Source: Vigna angularis
Lineage: Eukaryota; Streptophyta; Magnoliopsida; Fabales; Fabaceae
DNA length: 64,000 bases
Reading direction: 5' to 3'
Assembly: GCF_016808095.1 (NCBI RefSeq)
Contig: NC_068970.1
Span: 20,876,501-20,940,500 of the forward strand
The translations under genes were made by a program, and so were the position numbers. Each line of letters starts with the position of its first letter. Position 1 is the stretch's first letter. This document shows, one piece after another, positions 10,861-23,699 of this stretch. The notes beneath the pieces are model-generated. The model did not search any database and had not been told where the DNA came from. It was given only the letters and a program-made list of their open reading frames with translations.

Positions 10861-11330
10861 GAGTTTACGGAAAGAGTTAATGAAGAAACCTGGCTTTAAA
10901 TCAAAGGGTGCTGCTCATTAAGTGATTATATTATTTGGAATGTCTGAAACCAAATCACTACTGACCGAAATTGCAAGTAGATTTCACTTCAATATTCTTA
11001 AAAATTGTCAGCTGCATATGAGGCCATCAGTAATTCAGTACCCTGTGTCTGGCACATATTTATATTTTGTTTTACTTGTGCTAGTGCTCTATAGTAGAAG
11101 CTGCAGTTTCGGCTATCACTAGATATTTTCCTTGTGGTTTGTGTTGTATTAGTTTTTCTGTTTCATAGTCAGTTAGTTTGTATCAGTTTTCAGTTTTACA
11201 GAGTCTTATATAAACTCTATTCTGTGTACTTTATTCAGTTTTTAATACAATGAGAAATTATACACCATCTAAAAACTAAGATAGTATGATGTTCCGCTTC
11301 CTCTTCCTCATTCTTGATTCTTTCTCTAGA
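10861..11330 (+). other. APC10 3' flank with a copia-type LTR-like fragment
   Basis: The probable 3' UTR follows the stop codon. From about 11145 to 11275 the sequence looks like the end of a copia LTR: a TATATAAACTC TATA-type motif, TTTATTCAG and AATACAATGAGAAA, followed downstream by gag-like coding sequence. LTR boundaries are not defined. A 66-codon open frame at 10922 is not supported as a gene. Confidence 0.4.
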
Positions 11331-11945
11331 TGATATGGCTTCCGAAACCCATACCGATTTTCACATAAATCCTTCCAATGCTTTCTTCCTCCATTCAAAT
11401 GAAAATCCAACCTTTGTTCTTGTTTCTCCTCTGTTAGATGGCAAGAATTGACTCGAGAATGAAGCTTTCCCTAAAAGTCCAAGAACAATTTGAGATTCAA
11501 CAACGACACTTTGCAAGAACCCTTGTCGAACAATCCTCTTCGTGAGCCTTGGGACCGCTGCAATACGATGGTTCTCTCATGGCTTCAACGATTGGTGCAT
11601 GAATCGATTCTCAAATCCATTATCTGGATAGACATCGCCTTTGACATATGGCAAGACCTTTCTCACCGTTTTCATCAAGGAGACATTTTTTGCGTTGTTG
11701 ACTTACAAGAATGGTATAAATTGAACCAGGGTAAAAATGCTTCTCAGTGGCTTCTAGATACATGTGTCACTGACCACGTTACTTTCAATTTGCAAAGTTT
11801 TGTTTCTCGCAAATCTATTTCTCCTATTTTCATTACTTTACCCAATGATATTCAAGTATCTATTTCTCCTATTGCACACCACACTGTAAATTGTCTTTTG
11901 ACTTTGATTCTTGTCTCATTGTGTAGAATACTTCCAGGAAGTTGA
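11331..11945 (+). pseudogene. Ty1/copia gag-protease remnant with an internal deletion
   Basis: A copia-type start (MASETHTDFHINPSNAFFLH) at 11335 runs into a stop. A second frame at 11490-11945 then carries the copia gag pattern: WDRCNTMVLSW, then IIWIDIAFDIWQDLSHRFHQGD and DLQ. Directly after LNQGKNASQ it jumps to the protease region WLLDTCVTDHVTF, which normally lies well downstream. The zinc-knuckle segment is missing, and the catalytic Asp-Thr-Gly reads Asp-Thr-Cys. It is a dead element fragment lying in the same direction as APC10. Confidence 0.8.
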
Positions 11946-13569
11946 TTGGTTCAACTAGCTTGCACCATCACCGTTAAGTTCCCACTGTTTCTGAGATGTG
12001 TCTCTCGGCATCTTAGATTAAGTCATGTTGAAAAAACTTAAGTTATTAGGATATAATCTACAGAATACTTCTGTGTTATTCTTTCCAGGATTCTAATAAC
12101 TTTTACTAAATCAGTATCTCATACCGATGTGCTTGTCTCTTCTATCTTGACCTTTTCTGTTTGGATTATTTTGCCTTGAGATGTTGTCTCCGTTTGATTT
12201 ATGATTGATTTAAAAACTAATTATTTTGATGCATGAGACAGTGAAAGAGAAATGTGTTTAGGCCCAAATAATAAAATTGAAGGTTGACTTGTAGTTGTGG
12301 GGTTTATAACTTCAGATGACTTTCTTTGCAGGTTACTTGAAGTATTGCTAGTTAACTGAGACGTGTGTTTTAAATCATAAAATAGGACAATCTTTTTCTT
12401 CTCTTTAGCTTTTTTTCTACCAAATGGACCACTTTGATGAGGTATAAGGGATCAAACTAAAATAGCTAAGACTTGTCAAACAATGATCTTTATGGCCAAA
12501 TGCGTAAGATTCCAATGCAATATTCTATAATTTATATTGGACTTGAAAGACTTGCGAAAACTTTTTAGTGAATATTTAGTAAATTGAAGGATTTATGTTG
12601 AACTAAGTAAACACGCTTAAAAGGAGGAAAGAAGAAAAAAAGGTTGTCAGTAGCCTAATAAAGACATTTTAAGTTCGATGTTTAAACTAAAATTGGAGAA
12701 AATAAGAAATAATAACAAAAAGAAAATATTGAAGATTGGTCATTTTGGGCAGCCTAGTCAATAATATGTCCTCGAGCGTAAGGAAAAAGTAGAGAAAAAT
12801 AAAATATGGAGAAAAGACTAGAGACGTGCAAAACTAAAAGTGTGGGGGAATTCTAGGTCGTTCAAAAACAATGTGATGAATAATTGATTGACTCGGTTTG
12901 AGTCATCAAGTTCAAAACCTATAAATACTCTTAAAATCTTAATTATAAATATTTAATATCATTATTATTCAAATTTTAATTATTAACATTTTACAATAAA
13001 CTGAAAACATTTCAAAATTTTACCTCACCTCTGAATAAAAAAATCATGTATAGTAAAATATTAACATTTAAAATACTAATCTTTAAAGCCATATCTAATG
13101 ATTTCAAAGTAATTAAGGGTGTACTATGATACTAATGTTCCAACCAAACGTTTATTATCATGTTAAAAGTTATACTTGATAGTTGGAGTATGATTTTTTC
13201 TAATTAAGAACATAATAATCTAAATATCACTTTTCGATTGTTGACTTAGTTTATTTAATCCCCGTTACTTGCTACATCAATTAATAATTCTTAGTGAAAT
13301 GATAATTTGTTTTGCATGCAACTGTATTTCATGTTCTTAAATACTAGATCATAGAACATTTATCAAATGATAAATAAAGAAAATGCTATTTAATTTTTCA
13401 ATAACTAGTTATATTTTTGTATATGCACTCTTTTGAATGTTTTGTATCTTAGACAACTTGTATTTAGAATTAAACAACTTTTTTATCGTATTTAGAAGTG
13501 ACAATTACAAGATAGTTGGAAAAACTAGAAATGACTTATAAAAGAAATAATTACATTATATATCTCAAG
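11946..13569. other. Intergenic, AT-rich, no gene seen
   Basis: The first 200 bases may be further copia remnant. Nothing else recognisable is visible on either strand. Confidence 0.45.
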
Positions 13570-14100
13570 GAAAAATAAAAATTTTGACGGTATGATCATA
13601 CAATCACTTAGAGGAACCGACTGAATACCACTAAGGAGGAGCGACTGACTGAATAAGCTGAGTTCAACACCCCACGTGTCAAACAATCAAGATAAATAAA
13701 TGTTATTAACCAACCACACGATCATGAAAGAATGAGAGACCAAACGGACGACCTCCAACAACAATTACCTCTAAACATCACTTCTAAACAAGGTTACTGG
13801 TAAGAAATATTTAATGGGTAATGGACCGTAATTGGGCCGTGATTAGGATTTCACTAATCACAAGCCCACTTGGAAACCTATGAATAGAGGTCAAAGGTAA
13901 GAAGGTAGGTGATTGCATTTATTGTGAATTTAAGATTTTACTGTGGCACCTGATCGAATTAATCACTGACTTGAGCATCGGAGTGCCTTTGACAGGTACA
14001 CTGGACGGTTTGGAGCGAGAACAGAGAAGGATTTTGATTAAGAACGTTCAGAGCTACCTAAACTTTTTTGAAGTAAAGTGTGAAGGAGTGTTGTGGAGAT
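13570..14100 (+). mobile_element. LTR remnant or solo LTR (plus strand)
   Basis: The block has LTR character: a weak TATA-like word at about 13880, and then the motif CTTGAGCATCGGAGTGCCTT followed by CAGGTACAC at about 13970-14000. The same motif in slightly different form occurs on the minus strand at 62.84-62.87 kb, so both are members of one LTR family. Exact ends and target duplication were not found, and no internal genes are attached. Confidence 0.5.
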
Positions 14101-14383
14101 CTTTGACCTTACACCCTAAACATATTTTATAAGTGATTATGTACTTGTGGTAAATGAGAAGGAACCGTAATTTATTTTATTGATAGGACATTTAAAGATA
14201 GTAAAAAAAGACTAGATGTAGGCTAGTATTTGGATGGATAAAAAACATTTTTCGACCATAAAATTAAACCTATTTATTTTCAATATTTAATTTTTTTTCT
14301 TTAAGTTAATAAATCATAGAAAGGTTAATATAATCATCATGGCATGTGAATCATGGATCCTTTTGGGTTTACTTACATGTAGG

Positions 14384-14560
14384 GTGTGTTCACTTTTTGA
14401 CGATGGACTTTAGAAAGAGTGAGTGAATAAATTTGAGACTAAAATATGTGTTGTCTTCTTAAGGGATTTGGAGGTGATAATAAATAAATTTGAAAGTAAA
14501 ATTTGTGAAAGTTTGTGAGTGATTTGACTGATATGATAAAGTAAAAAAAAGTTAAAAGAT
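14384..14560 (+). mobile_element. MITE-like fragment beginning GGGTGTGTTCAC
   Basis: The end begins GGGTGTGTTCACTTTTTGAC and continues with repeated words of the type GGATTTGGAGGTGA and AAATTTGTGAAAGTTTGTGAG. A related end occurs inverted at about 43690-43864, reading GGCTTTGTTCACTTGGAGG on the minus strand. Both look like ends of one small inverted-repeat family. The partner end and target duplication were not found here. Confidence 0.4.
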
Positions 14561-14586
14561 AAAAAACAAAAATTAATTGAAATACT

Positions 14587-14619
<33 letters not shown>

Positions 14620-15479
14620 TAAATAATACAATATATTTCGGTAACACACTAAAAATTATATGCTTTGATAATAATTTTTTTTACTATATAATTTAGTCAC
14701 ACAAGGTATTTTTATTTTTTAGTAATTTTGAATACCATTTTTTTTATTAATATTATTCTAATTATGGAAGACTATGAATGATTATTGGTTGGTTCATTTA
14801 TATTAAATATTTATGATCACAAAATTAATAAAGTCAACTTAAAATATGTATAAGATAGGTCGATGATAAGTTACAATATGATTTATGATAAATCAAAATA
14901 AATGTATTTCATTTATATGAGTTTCAACTTTATTGTGTTGTCATCTCCATTATACATCTTGTATGGGATGAGTGTGAAAAGAGAAAATTGAAGCATTGTT
15001 TCAATAAGTTGTTATTTTGAATGCTTATTGTTGTTAATAAGTGAGAAATTTGTTCTCTGATATATTATGATGAAGGAGTACCATCAATTAGGTTGTTTCT
15101 CTTAGTAAGAAGACATTTTGACGTTTAATAACTACAAGTTGTCGATCAACAATGGCAGATATTTGTCTTCTTTGAAAATTTGCTTCCTTTAATGCTCATC
15201 TTATTTGTAGAGTAGTAAGTTGAAGTGACAATAAAAAAGAGTTACGAAGTAATATTTAATAAAATATAATTAAAGTTGTTAGAATATAATGAAGCAAAGA
15301 AGATCAGGATACAATTATACGAGTAGAGCCTTATTAATCCTTTAATTTTTAGAAAATTAAATTGACACTGAAATTCACTTCTATCATCTATTGGTTTATA
15401 TCTAGAGTCAAGTTGGATAAATCCTTATATATCTTTTATTCTTTGCATTCTGATTTGCAAGTCTTGCACCCTTTCCCAC
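14561..15479. other. AT-rich intergenic, no gene seen
   Basis: It contains a short AT dinucleotide run at 14596-14618. Nothing else could be recognised. Confidence 0.5.
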
Positions 15480-17000
15480 ATTTGACTTAACAATTCAGAA
15501 TTTGACCACCAAATTGGTGCGTTCCTACAACGGATTCATCAAGCCCGAGACTTTGTTTTTGTAGTTGTCCTTCATCATCATTAATTGAACGATCGTGTTG
15601 TCATATACCTTGACATTAACAATATTGAACTTCTTCAAAGAATTTGTAGAAAAATATTGTCTCAACCCAATAATTGTGCTTGCGTCGGTTGAAATATCCA
15701 CTCCATTATATTGCATAATTTGTATGATCAATATACCATATGGAATAGGCGTGTCACTAGTATTGCATTTAAGCATATGTTACATGATATGATGAGGCCA
15801 ACTAATGAATGTTATTTTTCAGCACCTATATCATAAAAATATCTTTTGCAGCCATTTTGTAAAATTACCACCACTTTGAATCAATATATGCACCACAACA
15901 TAGTGAAGAAGTTTCTCATTTATGTTAAGACAACAACAGTCTTCACACATTGACCTTGCATGTTCGGTCTCACCATAGAAGCCAATGTCATGTCATGATC
16001 GAAGGGTAGATCTTCTGGTAAATCTGCAAAAAAACATTTTTTTACCTTGATGCTTAAGATGGGCAATATTAAACCAATCATTTAGTTTTATTTTAATATT
16101 TTTTCCTATTAACCTCACTTAGTAGGTTTCCATTTGCAGAGATCCTTAAATTTGAATAGAACATTTTTACCAAATTTGTATATAATGAACAGTCTAACGC
16201 TACAAAGTCAACGAGCCCTTGAAATACTAGGTGATGATGGATATAAAAACCGAATGTAACAAAGGAATCATAATTCATAAATTTTTAGTGTCATAATTCT
16301 TCTTATATAAAATTCATTTCCATAGTGCTTTATCTAATGATAGTTGCTAAAAAACCGTCGTCGATCTAAAACATCTTCGACTAATGGCTTCTTAGGTGTA
16401 AGAAGGTTTGTGTTAGTGGCCAAATGTTTTCCCTTTTGACTTTTACGAATTTTTTATGATGATGATGACAACATTAAAGATTAACTTCAAAAACAATGAA
16501 ATGAGAATAACAATGATATAAGAAAAGAAACAATAATAAGTAAACACTCACTTGCTACATTTAAAATGCAAACATAAATAATATAGTTCAAAATAACATT
16601 GTACATAATCATAATGTTTCATGACAAAATAAAACAAACATAAGTATTCATTACATTCATGGACTCAACTACTACCCATCATCATGTTAAGTAACTTATT
16701 TCATTGATGATGGGTGGACATGTCTATTAATCTTTTGGTGTAGACGAGATTTGTACACAAAAAATAATATCATTGATTATCTTCTTGTATATTTATGTCG
16801 CTAACATTTTCCATACGTCACTCTCAGTGTATTGGAATGTTGCGTTACGACGCATCATCCTCACTTGCTTACTAATAATATCATTGTGCTTATCAGTGGC
16901 AACCACTTGTCGCTCTATTATAGATGATATTTTCTCAAAATGAGAGTTACTTGATCTTATCACATCGTTGAAGTCGTTTAGCTTTGTAGTAAGTTTTTCA
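15480..17000 (-). pseudogene. Decayed 'putative plant transposon protein' (PF20167-like) remnant
   Basis: Minus-strand fragments in several frames match a domain common in plant transposon polyproteins. The 16278-16093 fragment reads HHLVFQGLVDFVALDCSLYTN and then VKMFYSNLRIS and LLSEVNRKKY. The 15776-15525 fragment reads IPYGILIIQIMQYNGVDIS, the usual 'PYG-L-I--I--H-GVD' pattern. A separate frame at about 16995-16790 encodes a coiled-coil-like segment (ERQVVATDKHNDIISKQVR). It precedes the domain on this strand, whereas such coils normally follow it, so two copies or a rearrangement are possible. Stops and frame changes show it is dead. Confidence 0.6.
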
Positions 17001-18049
17001 AACTGAGTCTATAACATCCATCCTAGGAGCTTTGCATTTCGAAATACATAATGTTGACGTCCCCATGGATGAGATAGCTCGCACAAATTGAGTTAATCCG
17101 GAATCTCTGTCTTGCTAAAAGCAATACTCCAACACCAATACTATAAACATGAAGAAAAGATAAAGGGTAAAAATATATTTTCAAACTTATCATCCTCAAA
17201 TCAATTGATTTAATCAAGATTCAAAAATCACTCTATCCCACAATACCTCTCATTCTCTCGCTCTTAGATATGCGAATATTTTATCTTCACCCTCAAATCC
17301 TTCTTTGCAATTATTTGTGAACAATCTAACACCAAACTAATACAGCACTAGTGTGGTAACAAGTTGACCCAAACCCGTATTTTGTACCATGAATCTGAAC
17401 CACAATGCCAAGTTGAACACAAATAGAAATGAAGTCTACCAATGGTTTAATTGTTATTCACCTAAACAAGAGCACGGAGAGAAACATGTTTAGCTAGTTC
17501 TCGCTAAACAAAGATATGAAGTACAAGCAATTCACCTCTAAGAGCGTTAATGAGTAATGATATTCATCTCTTGCTAAAAGAGTTGTTCAACGTTATAAAC
17601 ATCTGCAAAGAATGTTAACTGAAAATTCAGTATTTACACAAGCAAAAAGTAGTACACTCAAAAAAAAAGATTTACATGGTTATCTAATCTTAAATCACTA
17701 CAGGACAAATTTATTGATATTTTATAATAACTACCTCAAAATTCATTCTCGTGCAACTTGATTGATGGTGTATGTTTTTTATATTAATAAGGCATTGCCA
17801 TTAAACTCTTTAAACAAATCAAAAACATTTGTAAGGGAGGAATACCCCGAACATATATTACACAAATCATTAAACTTCATACAATTTCATTTAAGGCGAC
17901 CAGGAGATAACAAATAGAACAAATTCCAGAATCAACAACCGATTCAAGGGAAGGTTACCAATGGCTGAACAGCTAAATTTTCAGCTGCATGTCACCATGA
18001 TTGACAATCAACAACTCAGCAGATGATGCTCAAGTTGAGGTCATGAATC
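17001..18049. other. Intergenic and probable 3' UTR of the TLP gene
   Basis: No gene is seen. The right end (about 17900-18049) is likely the 3' UTR of the minus-strand TLP gene. The rest may be further transposon remnant. Confidence 0.4.
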
Positions 18050-19952
18050 TCATTCACAGGCAGGTTTTGTGTCAAAGCTACTCAAGCATATGGCAAAGGC
18101 TTGGAAGGTAGAGAGCGGATAACGGTAATCCATGGTGAATATGTCTTTTCCAATCTTTCCAAACTGCAGGATTACCTTGTCTTGCTCCTCAGCAGAAATG
18201 TTATGAGATGGATCAACAGCAGCTACAAGCTGAAAGTTCTTAACAGAAGCCACAGACACACGACCCTTGAAGTTTAGGCACCAGCACTGTAGCTGCTCAT
18301 GCCATCGTGGAGCCTTGTTTTTCAGTTCTAATTGCTCAGTTGAAACTTGGCTCGATATTAGTGGCTCTGATAAGCTTGCAGAGTTTAAATCAGGGACTGG
18401 TACTTTTTCTTTCGGTGCTGGTGATGGAGAAAAAGATTCATCAAATATTTGAGGGAAAGAAGTTGGAGTTGGGGCATTGCCCCCTTCCTGAATTGCTGAG
18501 ACGGGTATAGAGTTCATGACACAATGCATTCTTCTTGGCCCTCTAGTGCAAAGGACGTTCAGCTCGTAGGAAACTGTGCTAACAAGGTAGCTACAAGCTG
18601 GAACTCTTGGTGAGACCTGCTTAGAATGAAATCTCCTACTAGATTGACAATTGGGTTGAATTGCAGCATCATGGGGAGGTTGACTGTCATGTATGGTGAA
18701 CTTGGTACCCAAAAAATTAGACCTGCCAAAAGTACAACATCAAATATTAAAGATGACAAGAGGCAAGGAGAAAATTGAAAAGGTAAGTAAGGCTTCTATC
18801 GACCAAAAGCTTGCCTCAGTTTACCAACATATTTATTGCTGGCTCGGGAAAAATCATCTGTGGCCAAGGATATGACAAAATCAGTGCCTGTTGCCCTTCT
18901 TATCCTTTTGGCCGCTAATAATAACTTGTTATTGTCATTCTCTGCTGTACAATTAAAGCCAAAACAAGCTTCTCAAATAGAATATCAAAACCTCGTTCTC
19001 TATCAAACTTCAGTGAGATGGATCAACAAATAGATCATGAAAGGAGGAAAACAAAGCAAAATTTTGGCTTTGAATGCATAAAGAGGTTTAAAGTTCATTT
19101 CTATCTTACTCAACCACCATTTAAGTTATATATGTAGATAAGATTTTATGTCCAAGCAACGTGCATTCTGCCACACACTATATTAATGTTAACAATTATG
19201 TTGATGCCAAGTTGCTAATTTCACAAAGGAAATATAAAGACCGCGAAATATAAAGACAAAATGATGCTGACACCGACAAAGTAAATGACAATAAAATATT
19301 TATAAAAAATCCATGAAGTTTAACATTCATAGTCACTAATGCCAATCTTTTAAAGAGAAATTTAAAGTTGAGAAATATCATATCCCTTCATTTTAAAAAA
19401 GGGATGGAAGGTTTCAGCAATGAAATAACTTACATGGTACCAGACCAAAGTACAACAGATATGTAGAACTTTCTTTGTTCCTCCTTATAAAGCACTGTAT
19501 TGGAGAATCACGCGGACCAGGCTATCCATACACACAAAAGGAGAAAAACATAAGAAACGTAAAAGAGTACGGCAGAAAAGGGGTGAAGAATTTATTACCT
19601 GCTTCAATGAAATAGGAAATGTGATCCTTCCACATTGTTCCGGAGTCTTGACAATCTCTTTTGTAATCGACCTCCAAGATTTACATACAGAAGCACAGAA
19701 GACAACAACAGCTCGGTCAGGCCAAGATGTTTCACTCTCTTCAACCCTTTGGATTATGTCAAAAAGTAATTCTTGTGGAAGATTTGCCCATTGTCCCTGT
19801 TGAATAAATTCAAATGTAGTTGCAAGAACATCTGGAGCAATATGTGACGTTGTTCGACTGAGCCGTAGCTTGCTTTCTGCACCCCGCTTAGATGTGCTTC
19901 CTATTCCATCTCTCATCTCCTTGAGTTCACGGACTATGCTTCTCAACAACAT
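18050..19952 (-). CDS. TLP2: Tubby-like F-box protein (TLP2-type)
   Basis: Four coding exons on the minus strand: 19952-19599, 19521-19434, 18944-18815 and 18722-18050. They add to 1,245 nt and 414 residues, with all phases consistent. Residues about 54-102 form the F-box ([20 protein letters not shown], then [16 protein letters not shown]), which would bind SKP1/ASK in an SCF ubiquitin ligase. The tubby domain follows: [87 protein letters not shown] and [20 protein letters not shown]. It ends FDTKPACE, the family C-terminus. Plant TLPs bind phosphoinositides at the plasma membrane and act in stress and ABA signalling. The start [15 protein letters not shown] matches Arabidopsis TLP2 best. 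The intron between exons 3 and 4 has a GC donor. The upstream in-frame TTG region is not used as start. Confidence 0.93.
18723..18814 (-). other. GC-AG intron of the TLP gene
   Basis: Exon 3 ends ...CTGAG and the intron begins GCAAGC. The acceptor is GGCAG before exon 4. Joining at these sites restores Lys-Leu-Arg-Ser-Asn-Phe-Leu-Gly, the conserved family sequence. Reading through instead meets a stop within a few codons, and no nearby GT fits the frame. The 5' splice context AG|GCAAG is the usual one for rare GC donors. Confidence 0.85.
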
Positions 19953-20109
19953 GTTCTCACGGCTTACCAATCCTCTTCACAGTACAAAACCACAACAATC
20001 CAAACAAAATTAAAATGCTTCTACATTCCATTCTAACATGCTTTAATATATTCAACTGAAGTGTTCTCATACCAAGAAGAATTGGAAAGCCAAAGACTGA
20101 TAAAGAAAC

Positions 20110-20661
20110 TGATGTGAAACACGCCAGTTCTATGGGAATGCTCACAAATCAAGAAAGCCCAGATCGTAATAATGAACAAACCAAGAATTTCTAGGAAAAA
20201 GAAAAGAACCAGGAAATAGAGCACACACAAGTTATAAATGGTTCAATTAAAGTGTTAACAAACTCCATTCTACATCCTCAAAAAAATCAAACTATCAACA
20301 AGAACAAGTTATGTCTCATAAGTTAAAGGGACTTCCCAATGAGTTACAGAAAATATCAGGTATGTAATCTCACAAACACACTTGCATGCACTGCTATGTA
20401 ACCATCGCAAGGATATAAGACTACATACAAGCCTTAACAACATAACATACTAACTGATTTATAAATGAAATCAGTTTCATAACAGCTGGAGAACAAACAG
20501 ACACTGAGCAACTCAAACACCAAGTATAGATGATGATACTGAAACACAATATAGACTTAAGCTTTGGTCCTAAAGATAAACTCACCAGTTGATAGAATAG
20601 ACAGGTGATATCACAATGCTAGAGATAGTCGATACATCTAGTTGACCGGGCCAAAAAAACA
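20110..20661 (-). repeat. 3' LTR of the decayed copia element
   Basis: Diverged direct repeat of 24873-25412. It is adjacent to the purine-rich tract on its right side (about 20665-20680). Many substitutions and small indels between the two LTRs show an old insertion. Confidence 0.75.
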
Positions 20662-22420
20662 ATAAATCTCCACCTTGGTTCATGAACAAACTTCTCTAAA
20701 ACTCGGCGGGGAACAGGTACAAGCCCAGAACAACACTTAATTCCCAATCAAACCCAAACAATGGTAGAACTTAAAAGTTTGGAAGCATTTTTGTAATCAT
20801 ATCAAAGGGACTATGATTTGTTGAAATATTCTTCACCTTCACAAATTCTTTGGCAATCTCCTCTCTTTACAAAATGCAACTTAGTGCCAGTATGTTTGGT
20901 TCTCTCATGACAAACTCGGTTCTTTAATAAATGTTATCACAATGCACTATGACAATTTGATAGTGCATTCTCAGCTCTTCAACAAAACCCTTGAGCCACA
21001 TGCTTCCTTCACAACTTTTGATATGGCCATATTCTCAACTTCAGTGATAGACAAAACCACACTTTCTATAAACTTCGCTTCCAACTAATAGCCATAATTA
21101 ATGAAAACATAACCTGCGAGAGATATCCTAGTATCTAGACATCCAACATAGTTTGAATCTAAAAATTGTACCAAAGCAATTGTTCTAACAGAAACTCTAG
21201 CTCCACCATAAACTGAACTCTACCATGAGACCCCCTTTAAGTGCCTCGTAACATGATGTACTTAAGAGTCTGTCAGTTTTCCTACCCAAGATTTGACATA
21301 AATTTGCTCATAATACTCATGACACAAGTAGTATCAAGTCAAGTGCAATCATTGCATACACCATAGACCAACAATGATTGCATATGAAATTGTATCTATA
21401 TAACCGCACTCTTCATCTGTCTTAGGATATTGTTTACAACTTAGCTTCAAATGCTAAGCTAAAGGTGAAGAAACAGTTTTCAAGTTTGTCATTCCGAACT
21501 TATCAAAGACTTTCTTAAGGTGGATCTCCAAGCCAGGTATAACAGCTTCTTTTCTTCTCCCATGATCTCAATCCCAAAGACCTTCTTTATTGTTTCCAAG
21601 TTCTTCTCATACACTATTCAACTCAGTCTTCACCTTCCCAACTTCAGACTTACTATTGCTTGATATATAAAAATATCATCAACATAGAGCAACAATATTA
21701 CAGTGAGTGATTGTCAGGTAAGAGTTTGAAATAAACACACTTATCAAGCTTGTTTCACATGAAACCATTTGAGTCATAAACTGATCAAACTGTTTGTTCC
21801 TCTTTACCATTCACCTCAAACCCTTATGGTTGCTTCATAAAAATGGTTTCCTAAAGATTTCCATACAAGAAGGCAGTCTTGACTCCCTTTTGCTCCAATT
21901 CAAGATCAAACTCAGAAAATAGGAGTATTTGCTCTGATCTATGCTTTACTACGAGGGAGAACACATCATTATAATGAATCCCCTTCCTTTGAGTAAAACC
22001 TCTAGCAATCAATCTTCCTTTAAACCTTCCCTGGTCAATTCCTAGAATTTCATCATTTTTTTAAAATCCATTTACACTGATCAATCTTTGCACCAACAAG
22101 TCTCCTTATCAACCTACACGTACGATTATCATGTTGTGTCTTCATCTCTTCATTCATGTTGTTCAATCATTCTTTCTTCTCCTAGCTTGCTAAAGCAAAT
22201 TTAAAACAATTGGGTTCATCTTACAAAATACCTCACTGGCTACCACACGAGAAATACAATTAAATTTACATATTCATACCTTTCTGGTGGTTTGATGACT
22301 CTCCCGGTCCTTCCTTGTGCTACACTTTAACCATCATCAACTCGGTGCTCTTTAGTAAGATCTTCTCCAAACTCATCATGGTCTGTCAAAAGAAAATCAG
22401 AGAAAACTCTTGGCACTACC

Positions 22421-22747
22421 TCAATCAAAGTTAGATTTCTTTATCTTGGCATCTCGACTCTCAACAAACTCAAAAACCTTTGATTTATAAGCCATCACAA
22501 TCTCATTGAAAATAACATGATAGTTGATAATACACCTCTTGAATCTCAGTTCAAGACACCATGAGTTGTATGCCCTCACCCCTTCATGATATCCTAAAAA
22601 CATGCATTTACTAGTTCCTATTATCAGCTTATATTGCCTAATATGAGCATAAGCAACATAACCAAAGATTCTCAAATTTTTAAGGTTAGAAGAATGACCT
22701 AACCAGATTTCACAGTAGTCTTTCTCTCCAGAGTAGCTGATGGACAT
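22421..22747 (-). pseudogene. Copia integrase fragment
   Basis: A 108-codon open stretch reading GEKDYCEIWLGHSSNLKNLR, FGYVAYAHIRQYKL, CMFLGYHEGVRAYNSWCLE, FKRCIINYHVIFNE. This is the C-terminal part of the copia integrase region. It is the best-preserved coding piece of the element but lacks the catalytic DDE core. Confidence 0.8.
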
Positions 22748-23095
22748 CTATTGATCAAATAGGCAACAATGGAAATTGCTTCAACCCAAAAGATATTTGG
22801 AACTCTGCACTATGCAACATACATCTCACTCTTTAAAATGGTCCTATCCAATCTGTCTATTAGGGCATTTTGTTGAGCAGTTCCAACCATAGTTCTGTCA
22901 TGTTATACCATTCTATTTACAGAAGTTATTGAATAACTCTAAACATAACTCAAGACTATTATTATTTGTTCTAAATCTCTTTACACTTCTCCCTGCCTCA
23001 TTCTCCATTAGATGCACCCATATCTTGAAATTCTCAAAACCTTTATCCTTGGTCTTCTAAAAATAGATTCATAATTTCTTTGAGCAACCATTACT

Positions 23096-23338
23096 CTAAA
23101 GGAAATACCTTGTCCAAGACTGTGACAGAGTTCTTGATGGTACTAAGAGATCATCACGAACATAATCCAAAGTCTCTTTTGTTCTTTGTTGTGTTGTATT
23201 GAATTTGACCTTATAGGCTTTACCACAAACGTGGTAATGACAAAACTTCAATTTGTCAAGTGTTTTATCAGCAAATAACGCCTGTTTTTGTAATTCAACC
23301 AAACCTCTTTCACCATATGAACTAACCTTTTGTGTCAT
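23096..23338 (-). pseudogene. Copia pre-integrase (GAG_pre-integrs) fragment
   Basis: An 80-codon stretch reads GLVELQKQALFADKTLDKLK, FCHYHVCGKAYKVKF and TKETLDYVRDDLLVPSRT. This matches the zinc-binding pre-integrase region just before the integrase core. The frame then breaks. Confidence 0.8.
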
Positions 23339-23699
23339 AACTCAATTCTCAGCAATTATTTCTAAACAAAAACAAGCACAGAACCAGTAACTATAGTACC
23401 CTCCAAGGAATACAAGTCACTTTTCCTCACACCCTTCATGACAATCACAAACTTTGCATCACCTCTATGTTGTAAATAATATATTATTAGGATAAAAAAT
23501 ATTTTTAATATTTGCATAGTAATTAGGGAAAAATATCTTCATAATCTTTCTATTTATTACACATATTTGTATTACCTTTTTCAAAGATTTTGGTGATTAC
23601 AAATATAGATGATAAGAATGTTATTGGTGCGATTGATATCAATAAAATAATTCTTTATTTTCTTACCTTAGTTCAAGTTTGTATCAAAGCTCTTGTTTC

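Noticed and set aside
10922..11122. 66-codon frame after the APC10 stop
   Set aside because: No family resemblance; it is in the 3' UTR and LTR-like sequence.
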